Origin: a bacterium
GTDB lineage: Bacteria > Desulfobacterota > DSWW01
Direction of reading: 5' to 3'
DNA: 58,862 nucleotides
Assembly (NCBI GenBank): GCA_028277985.1
Contig: JANQFG010000121.1
Location: 1-58,862 of the forward strand
This document shows, piece by piece, positions 8,678 through 17,930 of the stretch. The translations under genes and the position numbers were made by a program. The stretch's first letter is position 1. Each line of letters starts with the position of its first letter. The notes beneath the pieces were generated by a model. The model was not told the DNA's origin, ran no database searches, and saw only the letters and a list, made by a program, of their open reading frames with translations.

Positions 8678-9451
8678 ATGGAATCCGCCTCCGTGCAGGA
8701 ATTGCTCGACGCTCTGAAGAGTCCTGACCCCGCGCGAAGAGAGATGGCGATCACCGAGATAGGCAACCGGGAGGACCCCACCCTCTTGCCTCATCTTCTG
8801 GAGACACTCGACGACACGTCCGAAAGAATCCGTTGGCGTTCCCTTCAATCCATCGGGAAGCTGGGAGCCTCGGGTGCGGACGAACGGGTACTCGGCCTTC
8901 TGAAGGACTCTTCCTCGCTAGTGCGGGGAGAGGCGGCGAGAGTGCTCGGCCTCGCGGGTTGGACAGAGCACGCATCGGCCCTGGCTCCCCTCCTGGAGGA
9001 TCAGGACCTGCAGGTACGCTGCAGGGCTCTCGAGGCGCTGGGCGAGGTCAAAGAACCGGGAGAGGACCTCTCGAATCGGATGGTCACATTCCTGCAGGAC
9101 TCGGACAGCAGGATCCGCATGCACGCCGCCCTGGCCCTGGGCAAGTGTCGCCACGCGCCGGCCTTCGCTTCCCTCTTGGGTTCTCTCAGGGATTCGAACC
9201 ACAACGTACGGGGACTTTCCGCGTGGTCCCTGGGGCATCTGGGGGATGAGCGGGCCATCGAGCCGTTGATCGACGCCCTGGGGGATGACGGCGAGTCTGT
9301 TCGTATTTACGCCTATCAGGCCCTGGATGCCTTCGGTGGCAAGGCCCTGCCCGCCCTGGAACAGGCCCGTGAGAGAAAAGAAGGATCCGTCAGGTTACTG
9401 GTGGACCGTCTCATCGAAGACGTTTCCGAGGGGGAGAATGAAGAAGGTTGA
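8678..9451 (+). CDS. HEAT-repeat (PBS-lyase type) protein
   Basis: I choose the ATG at 8678 (MESASVQELL) because a purine-rich AAAAGGGA lies 9 bases before it, and the upstream codons of the frame have no such site. The protein is about 257 residues made almost entirely of roughly 31-residue alpha-helical repeats, for example DEAIEPLIDALGD-like units such as ERAIEPLIDALGDD and ADERVLGLLKDSS. These are PBS-lyase type HEAT repeats, a protein-protein interaction scaffold. There is no signal peptide and no catalytic motif. The function is unknown. It lies convergent to the FmdB-type gene. Confidence 0.8.
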   Translation: MESASVQELLDALKSPDPARREMAITEIGNREDPTLLPHLLETLDDTSERIRWRSLQSIGKLGASGADERVLGLLKDSSSLVRGEAARVLGLAGWTEHASALAPLLEDQDLQVRCRALEALGEVKEPGEDLSNRMVTFLQDSDSRIRMHAALALGKCRHAPAFASLLGSLRDSNHNVRGLSAWSLGHLGDERAIEPLIDALGDDGESVRIYAYQALDAFGGKALPALEQARERKEGSVRLLVDRLIEDVSEGENEEG

Positions 9452-9475
9452 AGGGCCCGTTGGCCAAACAGCGGG

Positions 9476-9703
9476 CTACGATCCACCTCCGCAGGAGCCA
9501 CAACTCGTGGCTGAACAGGACGAGCAGCTGCTCGCCCCGGCGGTCTGAACCGAGCCGTCCGAGCTGCCGAAGGAACACGCCGACATGAGCTTCTTCACAT
9601 CCGCCGTCTCGCAATCGGGACAGTGGACTTCCGCGTCCCTCCGTATCAGCAGCTTCTCAAACTTGTGTTCGCAAGAATTACATAGAAATTCGTAGATCGG
9701 CAT
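9476..9703 (-). CDS. FmdB-family zinc-ribbon protein
   Basis: This 75-residue protein starts MPIYEFLCNSCEHKFEKL and has a second CPDC pair around residues 33-36. That is the single zinc ribbon of the FmdB/CxxC_CXXC_SSSS family. The tail is made of Ser, Gly and Cys (SSCSSCSATSCGSCGGGS), as in many members. The family is often linked to formamidase or methyl-transfer operons, but its role is not established. No such operon is adjacent. Confidence 0.85.
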   Translation of the reverse strand: MPIYEFLCNSCEHKFEKLLIRRDAEVHCPDCETADVKKLMSACSFGSSDGSVQTAGASSCSSCSATSCGSCGGGS

Positions 9704-9851
9704 GGTCGTTTTTCCCCAGCGTTCCCGGAAGGGGCGCTGTTTTGCGTTCTATGGATAAACCGCGTAACATGTTTCTGTTCATGCCCGTTTGGATGCGCCG
9801 GCCTCACCATCCGTTCCGAGTCCGCCCACCGTACCTTATCGGGAGCACGGA

Positions 9852-10295
9852 ATGATGAAACACCCTATAGCAGGTCCTCCTGGCGTTCGGATATTCTTCG
9901 CCTTCGGCCTTCTCACCCTGCTCTTCACTGCCTGTTGCCCCACGGGCGCCTATGAGGACAACTTCGGCCGCTTCTATACCCTCGTGACGATTCCCGGCAC
10001 CGACTTCGAACAGACCATGCTCACGACGGGTCAGGTCGATACGCGAGACTTGGGATGCGGCGTCTGGTCCATCCGGGCACCGACGCCCGTCGAACCGCCC
10101 CCGGATCCCGAGAACCCGATCGCCTGGGTGGCCGTGAATCCCAATCAGAACACCGCCGACCAGTGCTGCTGGGCCTTCCGTTTCGACGGTAATGATGTCC
10201 AGGGCAGCGGATGCGGAGTCATCCTCGGAGAATACCGGAATATTGGCGGCAAGTGCGAGCAGTCCGGGCCGATGTTCCTTCAAAACGCGCCGTGA
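9852..10295 (+). CDS. Cys-rich putative lipoprotein of unknown function
   Basis: The start is placed at the ATG at 9852 (the next ATG follows directly), with GGGAGC about 5 bases upstream. The 147-residue product has a basic N-terminus, a hydrophobic stretch FFAFGLLTLLFTACC and a lipobox-like FTAC near residue 28, so it is probably a lipoprotein. The mature part has several further Cys (LGCG, DQCCWAF, GSGCG, GGKCE), which may form disulfides in the periplasm. I recognise no domain. It stands alone, on the strand opposite to the tRNA/mtaB unit. Confidence 0.6.
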   Translation: MMKHPIAGPPGVRIFFAFGLLTLLFTACCPTGAYEDNFGRFYTLVTIPGTDFEQTMLTTGQVDTRDLGCGVWSIRAPTPVEPPPDPENPIAWVAVNPNQNTADQCCWAFRFDGNDVQGSGCGVILGEYRNIGGKCEQSGPMFLQNAP

Positions 10296-10362
10296 TCCTT
10301 CGCACGCCCCACCGCGCCTCCCACCCCGCCACACCGCATACAAGCATCAGCCCTGCACGTTC

Positions 10363-10384
10363 GACAAAACGGCTCCGTGCCGTT
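10363..10384 (-). terminator. candidate intrinsic terminator of the mtaB-tRNA-Gly-tRNA-Cys unit
   Basis: Read on the minus strand, AACGGC pairs with GCCGTT around ACGGA, and the hairpin runs straight into TTTTG. It lies 90 bases after the 3' end of tRNA-Cys and between convergent genes. The U-tract is short, so confidence is moderate. Confidence 0.45.
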
Positions 10385-10473
10385 GAGAACAGGGATCGGT
10401 CAGCTCGCCAAAACGATAATGCGGGGAAGATCTTGGTCGGATGCGCAGGGCTGACCCCGGCATTTCAGGTAGG

Positions 10474-10548
<75 letters not shown>

Positions 10549-10607
10549 GCCCTGCTTCCATCCGCTCGTGCAGGCCGGATTCCCCGGAGGGTCGTTCGCC
10601 ATCTTTC

Positions 10608-10682
10608 TGGAGCGGGAAACCGGGCTTGAACCGGCGACCCCCACCTTGGCAAGGTGGTGCTCTACCACTGAGCTATTCCCGC
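10608..10682 (-). tRNA. tRNA-Gly (GCC)
   Basis: The acceptor stem GCGGGAA pairs with the 3' strand before U73, and CCA is encoded. The anticodon stem-loop CACCTTGCCAAGGTG gives anticodon GCC. The T arm is CCGGTTCAAGCCCGG. Its first 10 bases (10673-10682) are also the last codons and the stop codon of mtaB on the same strand. Confidence 0.95.
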
Positions 10683-12067
10683 ATAAGGCGTTTTTCCGGA
10701 CCCTTTTCTTGTTTACTAACAAGACCTTCCATTTTATCTGATCCTTGCCCATTGTCAAGGGACCCGAATACTTCCCGCCCCTTGACGGCCTGAATGCACA
10801 CCTGAACCAGCCCTTTCTGCAGGCTGTCGGGCCCTTCGAAAAGGACGGGGATGTAGTTTCGGGTGACCCCTTTCAACATGCCCGTCTTCGTGTCCCGCTT
10901 CGTCTCGACGAGGACTTCCCGCTCCTGGTGAAGGTATCGGTTGTAGAACCGGGTCCGCTTCTTCATGCCCATTTTCCTCAATATCCCTGCCCTCCTGCGG
11001 ATCTGATCCGGGGCCACGGGGTCCGGAAAACCGGCAGCGGCGGTACCCGGCCGATTCGAGTAGGGAAAGACATGAAAATAGGCGAGCGGCAGATCCTCCA
11101 GCAGCTCGAGCGTATTTCGGAAAGCCCCCTCCCCTTCTCCGGGAAATCCCGCGATCACATCCACCCCGATCGCCGCGTCGGCCATTCGATCACGGATCCG
11201 GTGGACCAGGGAGACGAAATCGCAGGGGCCATAGGGTCGATTCATTGCCTTCAAGACGTCCGGGTCCCCGCTCTGCAGAGGAAGATGAAAATGCGGGCAC
11301 AAACGCCGGGAACGGGCAAACAGATCCAGGAGCCCGTCGGTCAGCTCGTTCGGCTCGATCGAGCTGATCCGAATTCTTCGGATCCGGCTCTCTTCTTCGA
11401 GATCCTCGAGAAGACCGAGCAGGTCTTCGGCCGGATCCAGGTCCTGTCCGTACATGCCGAGATGGATGCCGCACAGAACCACCTCTTGAAAGCCTTGGTC
11501 CACAAGGAGGTGGATCTTCTCCTTGACCCGTGGCTGGTGCAGACTTCGGCTTCTCCCCCTTGCCCGTGGGATGATGCAATAAGAGCACGCGTGATTGCAC
11601 CCATCCTGTATCTTGAGGAATGCGCGGGTGGTCCCGGAATGAACCTCCGGCGGCTCCAGGCCCAAGGATCGTTCCTTGGAGAGTTCGCCGGTGTGGATGA
11701 CGGCGCTCTGCTGTTTTTCGCCCGTAGAGACCCATGCAGCAATCTCCTGCTTCTGCGTATTGCCGAGCACATAGTCGACCCCGGGGATCTCGGCGAGCTT
11801 CTCCGCCTGAACCTGGGCGTAGCATCCGGTCACAATGATGACTGCCGATGAATTCTGGTGGATTGCCTTGCGGGCAAGCTGGCGGCCCTTGTAATCCGTG
11901 CGACCCGTGACGGTGCAGGTGTTGATCACGATTACGTCCGCTTCCGAAGGCTCGGTCACGACCTGGTGTCCCTCCCGGCGGAGGCAAGACACCATGGAAT
12001 TCGTATCATACTGATTGATCTTGCACCCGAGGGTATGGAGCATGACTTTTCGGGATGGGCTTTTCAC
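10673..12067 (-). CDS. mtaB: tRNA t6A37 methylthiotransferase MtaB
   Basis: The 464-residue radical-SAM enzyme makes ms2t6A37 in tRNAs that read ANN codons. It has the N-terminal MTTase domain with Cys in LGCKINQYD, INTCTVT and TGCYAQ, the radical-SAM triad CNHACSYC and its following PRARG, and a C-terminal TRAM region. The LGCKINQYD form separates MtaB from MiaB; the latter is also present at 36546-37910. The last residues KRLMRE run into tRNA-Gly: the stop codon TAG is the AUAG of the tRNA 5' end. It starts 68 bases after the ComEA-like gene. Confidence 0.92.
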   Translation of the reverse strand: MKSPSRKVMLHTLGCKINQYDTNSMVSCLRREGHQVVTEPSEADVIVINTCTVTGRTDYKGRQLARKAIHQNSSAVIIVTGCYAQVQAEKLAEIPGVDYVLGNTQKQEIAAWVSTGEKQQSAVIHTGELSKERSLGLEPPEVHSGTTRAFLKIQDGCNHACSYCIIPRARGRSRSLHQPRVKEKIHLLVDQGFQEVVLCGIHLGMYGQDLDPAEDLLGLLEDLEEESRIRRIRISSIEPNELTDGLLDLFARSRRLCPHFHLPLQSGDPDVLKAMNRPYGPCDFVSLVHRIRDRMADAAIGVDVIAGFPGEGEGAFRNTLELLEDLPLAYFHVFPYSNRPGTAAAGFPDPVAPDQIRRRAGILRKMGMKKRTRFYNRYLHQEREVLVETKRDTKTGMLKGVTRNYIPVLFEGPDSLQKGLVQVCIQAVKGREVFGSLDNGQGSDKMEGLVSKQEKGPEKRLMRE

Positions 12068-12135
12068 CTGTGTATCCTCATCGGTTTGCCTCTGTCTCGT
12101 CCTCGTCGTCGATCAAACAGCATTGAGTCAGGGCA

Positions 12136-12696
12136 CTAGAAGCAAACGCGTCCTCGCATCTTCTTCAAGAGCTTTCTGCCGATACCCGGTACACGAAGCA
12201 GTTCCTCAGGAGAGGAGAAACATCCCAGCGACGACCGAACCTCGAGGATCCGCGAGGCCAGCCTCGGGCCGATCCCCGGAAGCAACTCCAGGGCCTCCAC
12301 TCCGGCCCGATTCACGTTCAGCGGCATGCCCAGAAGATATCGGCATCGCTCGGACAGCGGAGTCACGGCACATCCGAGGGCCTCGGACCCCGGGATGCTT
12401 GCGAGACGGATCTCGGTGCCTGCGTCGAGAGGGACCGCACGGCACAGTTCGGTCAGCAACTCGAAATGCCGGGGCAGTTCCCTTGCCACGAGTGGCCCAA
12501 GCCTCTGGCCGGCCTCGAAGGAATGGAATATGGATCCCGCATCCGGGCCTGTGAGGCGAACCCAGTCCCCGGGAGCGACACCGTGCGGGGCGATCACCGA
12601 CTGGCCGACCTCGCTGCTCAGCAGGAAGAGCACCAGACCGACAAGAACCAGCAGGAAAGCCGCGCTTGGATGCAACCCGCGAAACCGTTTTGACAT
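12136..12696 (-). CDS. membrane-anchored helix-hairpin-helix protein, ComEA-like
   Basis: I take the ATG at 12696 (MSKRFRGLHPS), which has AGGA 5 bases upstream. A longer GTG frame to 12765 lacks a ribosome site. The 186-residue protein has one hydrophobic helix near residues 11-29. Its C-terminus holds two helix-hairpin-helix motifs, LPGIGPRLASRIL and VPGIGRKLLKKM, preceded by LNVNRAGVEALE. ComEA proteins bind DNA in the periplasm during uptake. The middle of the protein, between membrane helix and HhH, is longer than usual. No other competence gene is nearby. Confidence 0.7.
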   Translation of the reverse strand: MSKRFRGLHPSAAFLLVLVGLVLFLLSSEVGQSVIAPHGVAPGDWVRLTGPDAGSIFHSFEAGQRLGPLVARELPRHFELLTELCRAVPLDAGTEIRLASIPGSEALGCAVTPLSERCRYLLGMPLNVNRAGVEALELLPGIGPRLASRILEVRSSLGCFSSPEELLRVPGIGRKLLKKMRGRVCF

Positions 12697-12787
12697 GATC
12701 CTGTCCAGAGGGATGAGAAGGGACGCCGGCTTCACCCGCAGCTCTTCTCGTGCCCGCGCCCGCACCTGATCGGCGCTGCAGCCTTCT

Positions 12788-14398
12788 TCACGTCTTCGAT
12801 GCGCGTTTCGGCCTCATGTGCAGCTTGTACTCGACCGCATCCACCAGGGCCTGCCAACTCGCCTCGATGATGTTGTACGAGACCCCCACCGTGGACCACT
12901 GCCTGGTCCCGTCGCCGCTCTGGATGAGTACCCGCACGTGGGATCCCGTCCCTTCACCCGAGGGCAGAACCCTCACCTTGTAGTCCATCAATCGAACCGA
13001 ACCGAGCCGGGGATAGAACTTCTCGAGAGCCTTCCGAAGGGCGTTGTCCAGTGCATTGACCGGGCCCTCCCCTTCCGCGGCGGTGTGCTCCACCCTGCCT
13101 TCCACCTCGATCATTACGGTCGCCTCGGAATAGGGAGGCTCCTTTTCCTCTCTCTTCTCGTCGATGACCCGAAACCCGACCAGGTTGAAGAACTTCTGCC
13201 GCTTGCCCAGGGCTTTTCTCATCAACAGCTCGAAGGACGCATCCGCACCTTCGTAGCGGTAGCCCTTCTTCTCCATCTCCTTCATGGTGTCCATGATCTC
13301 CTGCGCCGCTCCCTTCTTGCGCCTGAGATCCAACCCGAACTGCTTCGCCTTCTCGTTGATGGTCGACTTTCCCGAAACGTCGGACACGAGGAACCGGCGC
13401 TGGTTTCCAACAGCTTCCGGCGGTATGTGCTCGTAGGTACGCGGGTTCTTGGTCACCGCGCTCACGTGGATCCCACCCTTGTGAGAAAAAGCGTTCTCAC
13501 CCACGTAAGGGCGCTGCCGGTCGGGAATCTGGTTCGCCAGTTCCGCAACGAAACGGGAACATTCGCGAAGGCTTCTCAGCCTTTCCTTTGGCATGCACGG
13601 CATATCCATCTTGAACTGGAGATTCGGAATCACGGAACAGAGATTCGCATTCCCGCACCGCTCCCCGTACCCGTTGATCGTACCCTGGATCTGAACCACC
13701 CCCTCGCTGACCGCGGCGAGCGAGTTCGCCACCGCCAGATCCGAGTCGTTGTGTGCATGGATTCCGAGAGGCGTCTTGATCACGGAGCTCACCTCCCGGA
13801 CGATCTTTGCCAGGCGCTCCGGGATCATGCCTCCGTTCGTATCGCACAGAATGATGCAGTCGGCTCCGGCCTCCTCTGCGGCCTGGATGCACCGGAGGGC
13901 ATGATTCGGATTCGAGACGTATCCATCAAAGAAGTGTTCTGCATCGAAGAAGACCTCATCGAGCCGCTTCTTCAGGAATGCGATCGAATCTCCAATCATC
14001 CGGAGGTTTTCTTCATAGGGTACGCGCAGGGCCTCCTTCACATGGAGGTCCCATGTCTTGCCGACCAGCGTGGCCACCGGAGCCCCGGAACGAAGTATCG
14101 TCTGGATCCCCGGATCACGGGACGCGCTTCTATCCGGACGCCTCGTCATGCCGAAGGCGGTGAGCCTTGCCTTCTTGAGCTTCAGACGAACCGCCTCCTG
14201 GAAGAAGGCCGTGTCCTTCGGGTTCGCGCCCGGCCAGCCTCCTTCGATGTAATCCATTCCGAAGGCATCGAGCTTCTCCAGGATCCTGAGCTTGTCCTCC
14301 TTGGAGAAGTTTATGTGCGCGGACTGATCCCCTTCTCTCAACGTGCTGTCGTAGAGAACGATCCGCTTGTCTGTCGAAGTCGCTCGTTTCTTTTTCAA
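12788..14398 (-). CDS. cimA: (R)-citramalate synthase
   Basis: The 536-residue enzyme condenses pyruvate and acetyl-CoA to citramalate in the threonine-independent route to isoleucine. The HMGL-like barrel shows DSTLREGDQ near residue 18, GVNQ-type metal ligands as IHAHNDSDLAVANSLAA, and GTINGYGERCGN. A C-terminal regulatory domain of the LeuA type follows (from about residue 400). The LeuA dimer-type extension and EGGWPGANPKD favour CimA over isopropylmalate synthase. The start is TTG at 14398 and overlaps the TGA of lysC as TTGA, with GAGG-rich sequence just upstream, so the two are coupled. Confidence 0.9.
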   Translation of the reverse strand: MKKKRATSTDKRIVLYDSTLREGDQSAHINFSKEDKLRILEKLDAFGMDYIEGGWPGANPKDTAFFQEAVRLKLKKARLTAFGMTRRPDRSASRDPGIQTILRSGAPVATLVGKTWDLHVKEALRVPYEENLRMIGDSIAFLKKRLDEVFFDAEHFFDGYVSNPNHALRCIQAAEEAGADCIILCDTNGGMIPERLAKIVREVSSVIKTPLGIHAHNDSDLAVANSLAAVSEGVVQIQGTINGYGERCGNANLCSVIPNLQFKMDMPCMPKERLRSLRECSRFVAELANQIPDRQRPYVGENAFSHKGGIHVSAVTKNPRTYEHIPPEAVGNQRRFLVSDVSGKSTINEKAKQFGLDLRRKKGAAQEIMDTMKEMEKKGYRYEGADASFELLMRKALGKRQKFFNLVGFRVIDEKREEKEPPYSEATVMIEVEGRVEHTAAEGEGPVNALDNALRKALEKFYPRLGSVRLMDYKVRVLPSGEGTGSHVRVLIQSGDGTRQWSTVGVSYNIIEASWQALVDAVEYKLHMRPKRASKT

Positions 14399-15624
14399 GC
14401 CTCTGCTTCCTCGTCCCCGAGCTCGAATGCGTCGTGCAGCGCGCGAACGGCGAGCTCGGTGTATTTCGATTTGATCACACAGGAGATCTTGATCTCGGAG
14501 GTGCTGATCATCTCGATGTTGATCCCTTCGTCAAAGAGGACCTGAAACATCTTGGCCGCCACCCCTGCATGGGTCTTCATTCCCACACCGATGATGGATA
14601 TCTTGCTCACCTTCTCGTCCGTCACGATTTCGGGCACTTCGAGCTCTTCAGCGGTGGGCTGAAGGATATCGATCGCCTTCTTCAAGTCCCCTTTCGGCAC
14701 CGTAAAGGTCAGGTCGGTGAAACCTTCCCGACTGATGTTCTGGATAATCATGTCCACCACGATGTTCGCGCTCGCCAGGGGGTTGAAGATCTTGGCCGCC
14801 ACGCCCGGCCGGTCCGGGACCCGCCGGAGCGAAACCTTGGCTTCGTCTTTGTTGTAGGCCACGCTCGTAACAAGGACTTTTTCCATCGAAGGCTCCTCCT
14901 TGACCACGTAGGTGCCGCTCACCTCTCGGAAGCTGGAGAGCACATGAATCGGCACGTCGTGTTTCATCGCAAACTCCACGGACCGGGTCTGGAGCACCTT
15001 GGCTCCCAGGCTGGCCATCTCGAGCATCTCCTCGTAGGAGATCTTCTCGATCTTTCTCGCGTTCACGCACATGTTCGGATCCGTCGTATAGACCCCGTCC
15101 ACATCGGTGTAGATTTCACAGACCTCCGCCTTGAGGGCAGCGGCCACGGCGACCGCGGACAGGTCGGACCCGCCCCTCCCGAGGGTCGTCACGTTCCCGT
15201 TGTCGTCCACACCCTGGAATCCGGCGACCACGGCGACCTTTCCCTGGTCGAGCACGCTCTTCAGGCGCGAGGGATCGATATCCAGGATTCTCGCCTTGCT
15301 GTGGGCGCTGTCGGTCATTACCTTGATCTGAAAACCAAGGCAGGACTCGGCCGGCACCCCCATGTCCTGCAGAGCGATGGACAGCAATCCGATACTGACC
15401 TGCTCCCCGGTCGAAACGATGACATCGTATTCGCGCTCGCTCGGCTCGGGGGAAACCTCGTGCACCAGGTCGATCAACCGGTTCGTCTCGCCGGCCATGG
15501 CGGAAACGATCACGGCAACCTGGCGACCCGCTTTCCAGGTCTTGGCCACACGCTGGGCCACATGCCGGATCCGATCCACGGACCCCACCGATGTGCCCCC
15601 GTATTTCTGTACTACGCATCCCAT
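14395..15624 (-). CDS. lysC: aspartate kinase
   Basis: The true start is the ATG at 15624 (MGCVVQKYGGTSVGS), seven bases after GAGGAG. The upstream frame codons are not conserved-looking. The 409-residue protein has the kinase signature KYGGTSVGS, the FQGVDDNGNVTTLGRGGSD aspartate/ATP region and tandem ACT domains from about residue 265, which normally give lysine and/or threonine feedback. It feeds the lysine, threonine and methionine branches. It is coupled to cimA downstream and follows tsaE by 115 bases. Confidence 0.93.
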   Translation of the reverse strand: MGCVVQKYGGTSVGSVDRIRHVAQRVAKTWKAGRQVAVIVSAMAGETNRLIDLVHEVSPEPSEREYDVIVSTGEQVSIGLLSIALQDMGVPAESCLGFQIKVMTDSAHSKARILDIDPSRLKSVLDQGKVAVVAGFQGVDDNGNVTTLGRGGSDLSAVAVAAALKAEVCEIYTDVDGVYTTDPNMCVNARKIEKISYEEMLEMASLGAKVLQTRSVEFAMKHDVPIHVLSSFREVSGTYVVKEEPSMEKVLVTSVAYNKDEAKVSLRRVPDRPGVAAKIFNPLASANIVVDMIIQNISREGFTDLTFTVPKGDLKKAIDILQPTAEELEVPEIVTDEKVSKISIIGVGMKTHAGVAAKMFQVLFDEGINIEMISTSEIKISCVIKSKYTELAVRALHDAFELGDEEAEA

Positions 15625-15739
15625 AAGACTTGTCTCCTCATGGTACCGGCCCTTCTTTTCGGATCCGGCCTTCCCGGACCCTCCCCTATAGATGCTGAGA
15701 AGCGTGAAGAAGGACTCGCTGGTCGGCGCCCCAGACCCC

Positions 15740-16237
15740 TCACCCCTCTGCAAAACCGGCCAGAGCGGAGCGAAGGGCTTCCCGCCTGTCCGGCGGCAGG
15801 GCCCCGATTTCCTCGAGGGCAATCACCCTTCCCGTCTCGTTCCGGAAGTCCAGAGAGATTCGCAGGTGGTCTTCGGGCAAAAGATCCTCCATCTTATCAG
15901 CCCACTCGATCACGGTCACGCCCTCTCCATAAAAAACTTCTCGGGTTCCGAGATCTTCGATCTCCCGAGGGCTCTGGATCCGGTAGAGGTCCAGGTGATT
16001 CAGATCGCACCTTCCAGCGTAGGTGTTGAGGATGACAAAGGTGGGGGACCTCACATAGCTCGATTCCGGGACATCGAGGCCCTGTGCAATCCCTTTTACG
16101 AGGCAGGTCTTGCCGGCACCGAGGTCGCCCACCAGGGCCACCACATCACCCGCAGCCAGGAGACGCCCCAGGCGTCTTCCGACCTCGATGGTCTCATCCG
16201 GTGTGTTTGTGGAAAGGATCAGTCGGAGGGGCTGCAT
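15740..16237 (-). CDS. tsaE: tRNA threonylcarbamoyladenosine biosynthesis ATPase TsaE
   Basis: The ATG at 16237 (MQPLRLILSTN) gives 165 residues, the normal size. It overlaps the end of nnr by 19 bases and has a GGAAGAG site. The Walker A motif is GDLGAGKT. SPTFVILNTY, HLDLYRI and VIEWADKME are the other TsaE motifs. With TsaB, TsaC and TsaD it makes t6A37 on ANN-reading tRNAs. The modification is the substrate of MtaB (and of TrmO), both present in this window. None of the other tsa genes is here. Confidence 0.92.
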   Translation of the reverse strand: MQPLRLILSTNTPDETIEVGRRLGRLLAAGDVVALVGDLGAGKTCLVKGIAQGLDVPESSYVRSPTFVILNTYAGRCDLNHLDLYRIQSPREIEDLGTREVFYGEGVTVIEWADKMEDLLPEDHLRISLDFRNETGRVIALEEIGALPPDRREALRSALAGFAEG

Positions 16238-17790
16238 TCCATCTCTTCCATCCACTCCCTGAACACTAGGGGCAGGGAGCGCATGACCTCCGATGCGAGA
16301 AATCCTATGGGTCCGTATGTCTGTGCCGCCAGATCGCCTGCCGCCCCATGAAGCCACACGGCAAAGGAGGCGGCATCATACGCCTCCATTCCCTGCACGA
16401 GGAACGCCCCGACCATGCCCGTCAGAACATCACCCATACCGCCCGCTGCCATTCCGGGATTGCCGGTAAGGTTGATGCACAGCCTCCCGTCCGGCGCGGC
16501 CGTCAGGGTTCTGGCTCCCTTCAACACGGTGACCACACCCCACTGCTCCGCAAAGGATCGGACCGCCTCCACACGATTCTGTTGCACCCAGGCGGCCGGC
16601 TTGTCCAGCAGGCGGCCCATCTCGCCAGGGTGGGGGGTAACGACGATATCGGCAGAGTGCTTGCCCCGTAGGTCCGGGTTCCGGCCGAGCAGGGTCAGTG
16701 CGTCCGCATCCCAGACCATGGGCCGGTCGAAATCGACCCAGAGGGAGCGAACGATCTCTTCCGTCTCCTCGTTCACACCCATACCCGGGCCGATGGCCAG
16801 GCCTTCCACCGAGGAGGCGAACTCCTGGATCGCCTCCAGGCCGGCGGCAGAAAGGGTCTCGTCCTTTCCTGCGGGCAGGGGCATGGTCATCACCTCGGTG
16901 AGCTTCTGCTCCATGACCGGATTCAAGGTCACCGGTGTCCCCAGAGTGACGAGCCCGGCCCCGCATCGCAGGGCAGACTCGGAGCAGAGGCAGGCAGCCC
17001 CTGTCTTTCCCACGGACCCGGACAGGACGAACAGGTGGCCGTAGGTACCCTTGTGGGTATCGGGTGCTCGATGGAGCCGACCGAACAGGGGAAACGGATC
17101 CAGGATCTCTTCCCGGATATCGAGCTCGTCCAGAAGCCGCTCGGGAATGCCGATGTCCACGCAGGCAATCCGGCCCGCGTGGTCTGCCCCGGGGTACAGA
17201 TAGAGCCCTCGCTTCGGAAGCCCGAAGGTTGCGGTGCACTCTGCGCGCACGGCCGTCCCCAGAACTCTGCCCGTATCGGCACAGATTCCTGAAGGCAGGT
17301 CCACCGCGAACACCGGCCGACCCGTCGCCTCGATCGCCTCGATCGCTTCCCGGTAGAGCCCCTCGACCGGCCTGGCAAGTCCGGTGCCGAAGATGGCATC
17401 CACGATGCAAGATGCGCTACGCCATCGGCTCAAGACATCCTCAGAGAGCCCTTCGTCCTTGAGCAGGAGGATCGGGATGTTCATCCCGTCCAGTGCATCA
17501 AAATAGACCCGCGCATCCCCGCCTATGCGATCCGGCGCGGTCAGCAGGAACACCTCCGATTCGATGCCGGCTTCGTAGAGGTAGCGTGCGATGACGAAGC
17601 CGTCCCCTCCGTTGTTGCCCCCCCCGCACACGACGACGACCGGCCCCTGGTCGAGGTTCGGGAAATGCTCTGTCAGGACCCGGGTCGCGCCACGGCCCGC
17701 ATTCTCCATCAGGACGGCACCGGGAATGCCCACCTCCTCGATGGTGCGCCGGTCCAGTTCACGAATCAGGTCCGCTGTAGCGATTCGCAT
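16219..17790 (-). CDS. nnr: bifunctional NAD(P)H-hydrate repair enzyme (epimerase + ADP/ATP-dependent dehydratase)
   Basis: The 523-residue fusion repairs hydrated NAD(P)H. Residues 1-215 are the epimerase (GNNGGDGFVIARYL and DAIFGTGL). From about 225 to the end is the ribokinase-like dehydratase with SGSVGKTGAA, GPGMG, TPHPGEMGRLL, LKGA and NPGMAAGGMGDVLTG. The nnr-tsaE order is common in bacteria. In many relatives acpS lies just upstream of nnr, but here the 140-bp gap to glmM contains no acpS. Confidence 0.92.
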   Translation of the reverse strand: MRIATADLIRELDRRTIEEVGIPGAVLMENAGRGATRVLTEHFPNLDQGPVVVVCGGGNNGGDGFVIARYLYEAGIESEVFLLTAPDRIGGDARVYFDALDGMNIPILLLKDEGLSEDVLSRWRSASCIVDAIFGTGLARPVEGLYREAIEAIEATGRPVFAVDLPSGICADTGRVLGTAVRAECTATFGLPKRGLYLYPGADHAGRIACVDIGIPERLLDELDIREEILDPFPLFGRLHRAPDTHKGTYGHLFVLSGSVGKTGAACLCSESALRCGAGLVTLGTPVTLNPVMEQKLTEVMTMPLPAGKDETLSAAGLEAIQEFASSVEGLAIGPGMGVNEETEEIVRSLWVDFDRPMVWDADALTLLGRNPDLRGKHSADIVVTPHPGEMGRLLDKPAAWVQQNRVEAVRSFAEQWGVVTVLKGARTLTAAPDGRLCINLTGNPGMAAGGMGDVLTGMVGAFLVQGMEAYDAASFAVWLHGAAGDLAAQTYGPIGFLASEVMRSLPLVFREWMEEMECSPSD

Positions 17791-17930
17791 GCCGCCTGCC
17801 CTCGCCTCAGGATCTCTTGTGTTCGCGTCGACGTCTTCTGCGTAGATGTCGGTTGTCTGTAATCAGCTGGCAAAGTGCTGAAAGCTTTTTGGGGGCTGGG
17901 CGCTGGGCCTGATCCCTGAACCCTCTCTGT

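Noticed and set aside
12818..14545. Plus-strand frame opposite cimA
   Set aside because: Antisense of cimA; peptide is His/Arg/Leu-rich without motifs.
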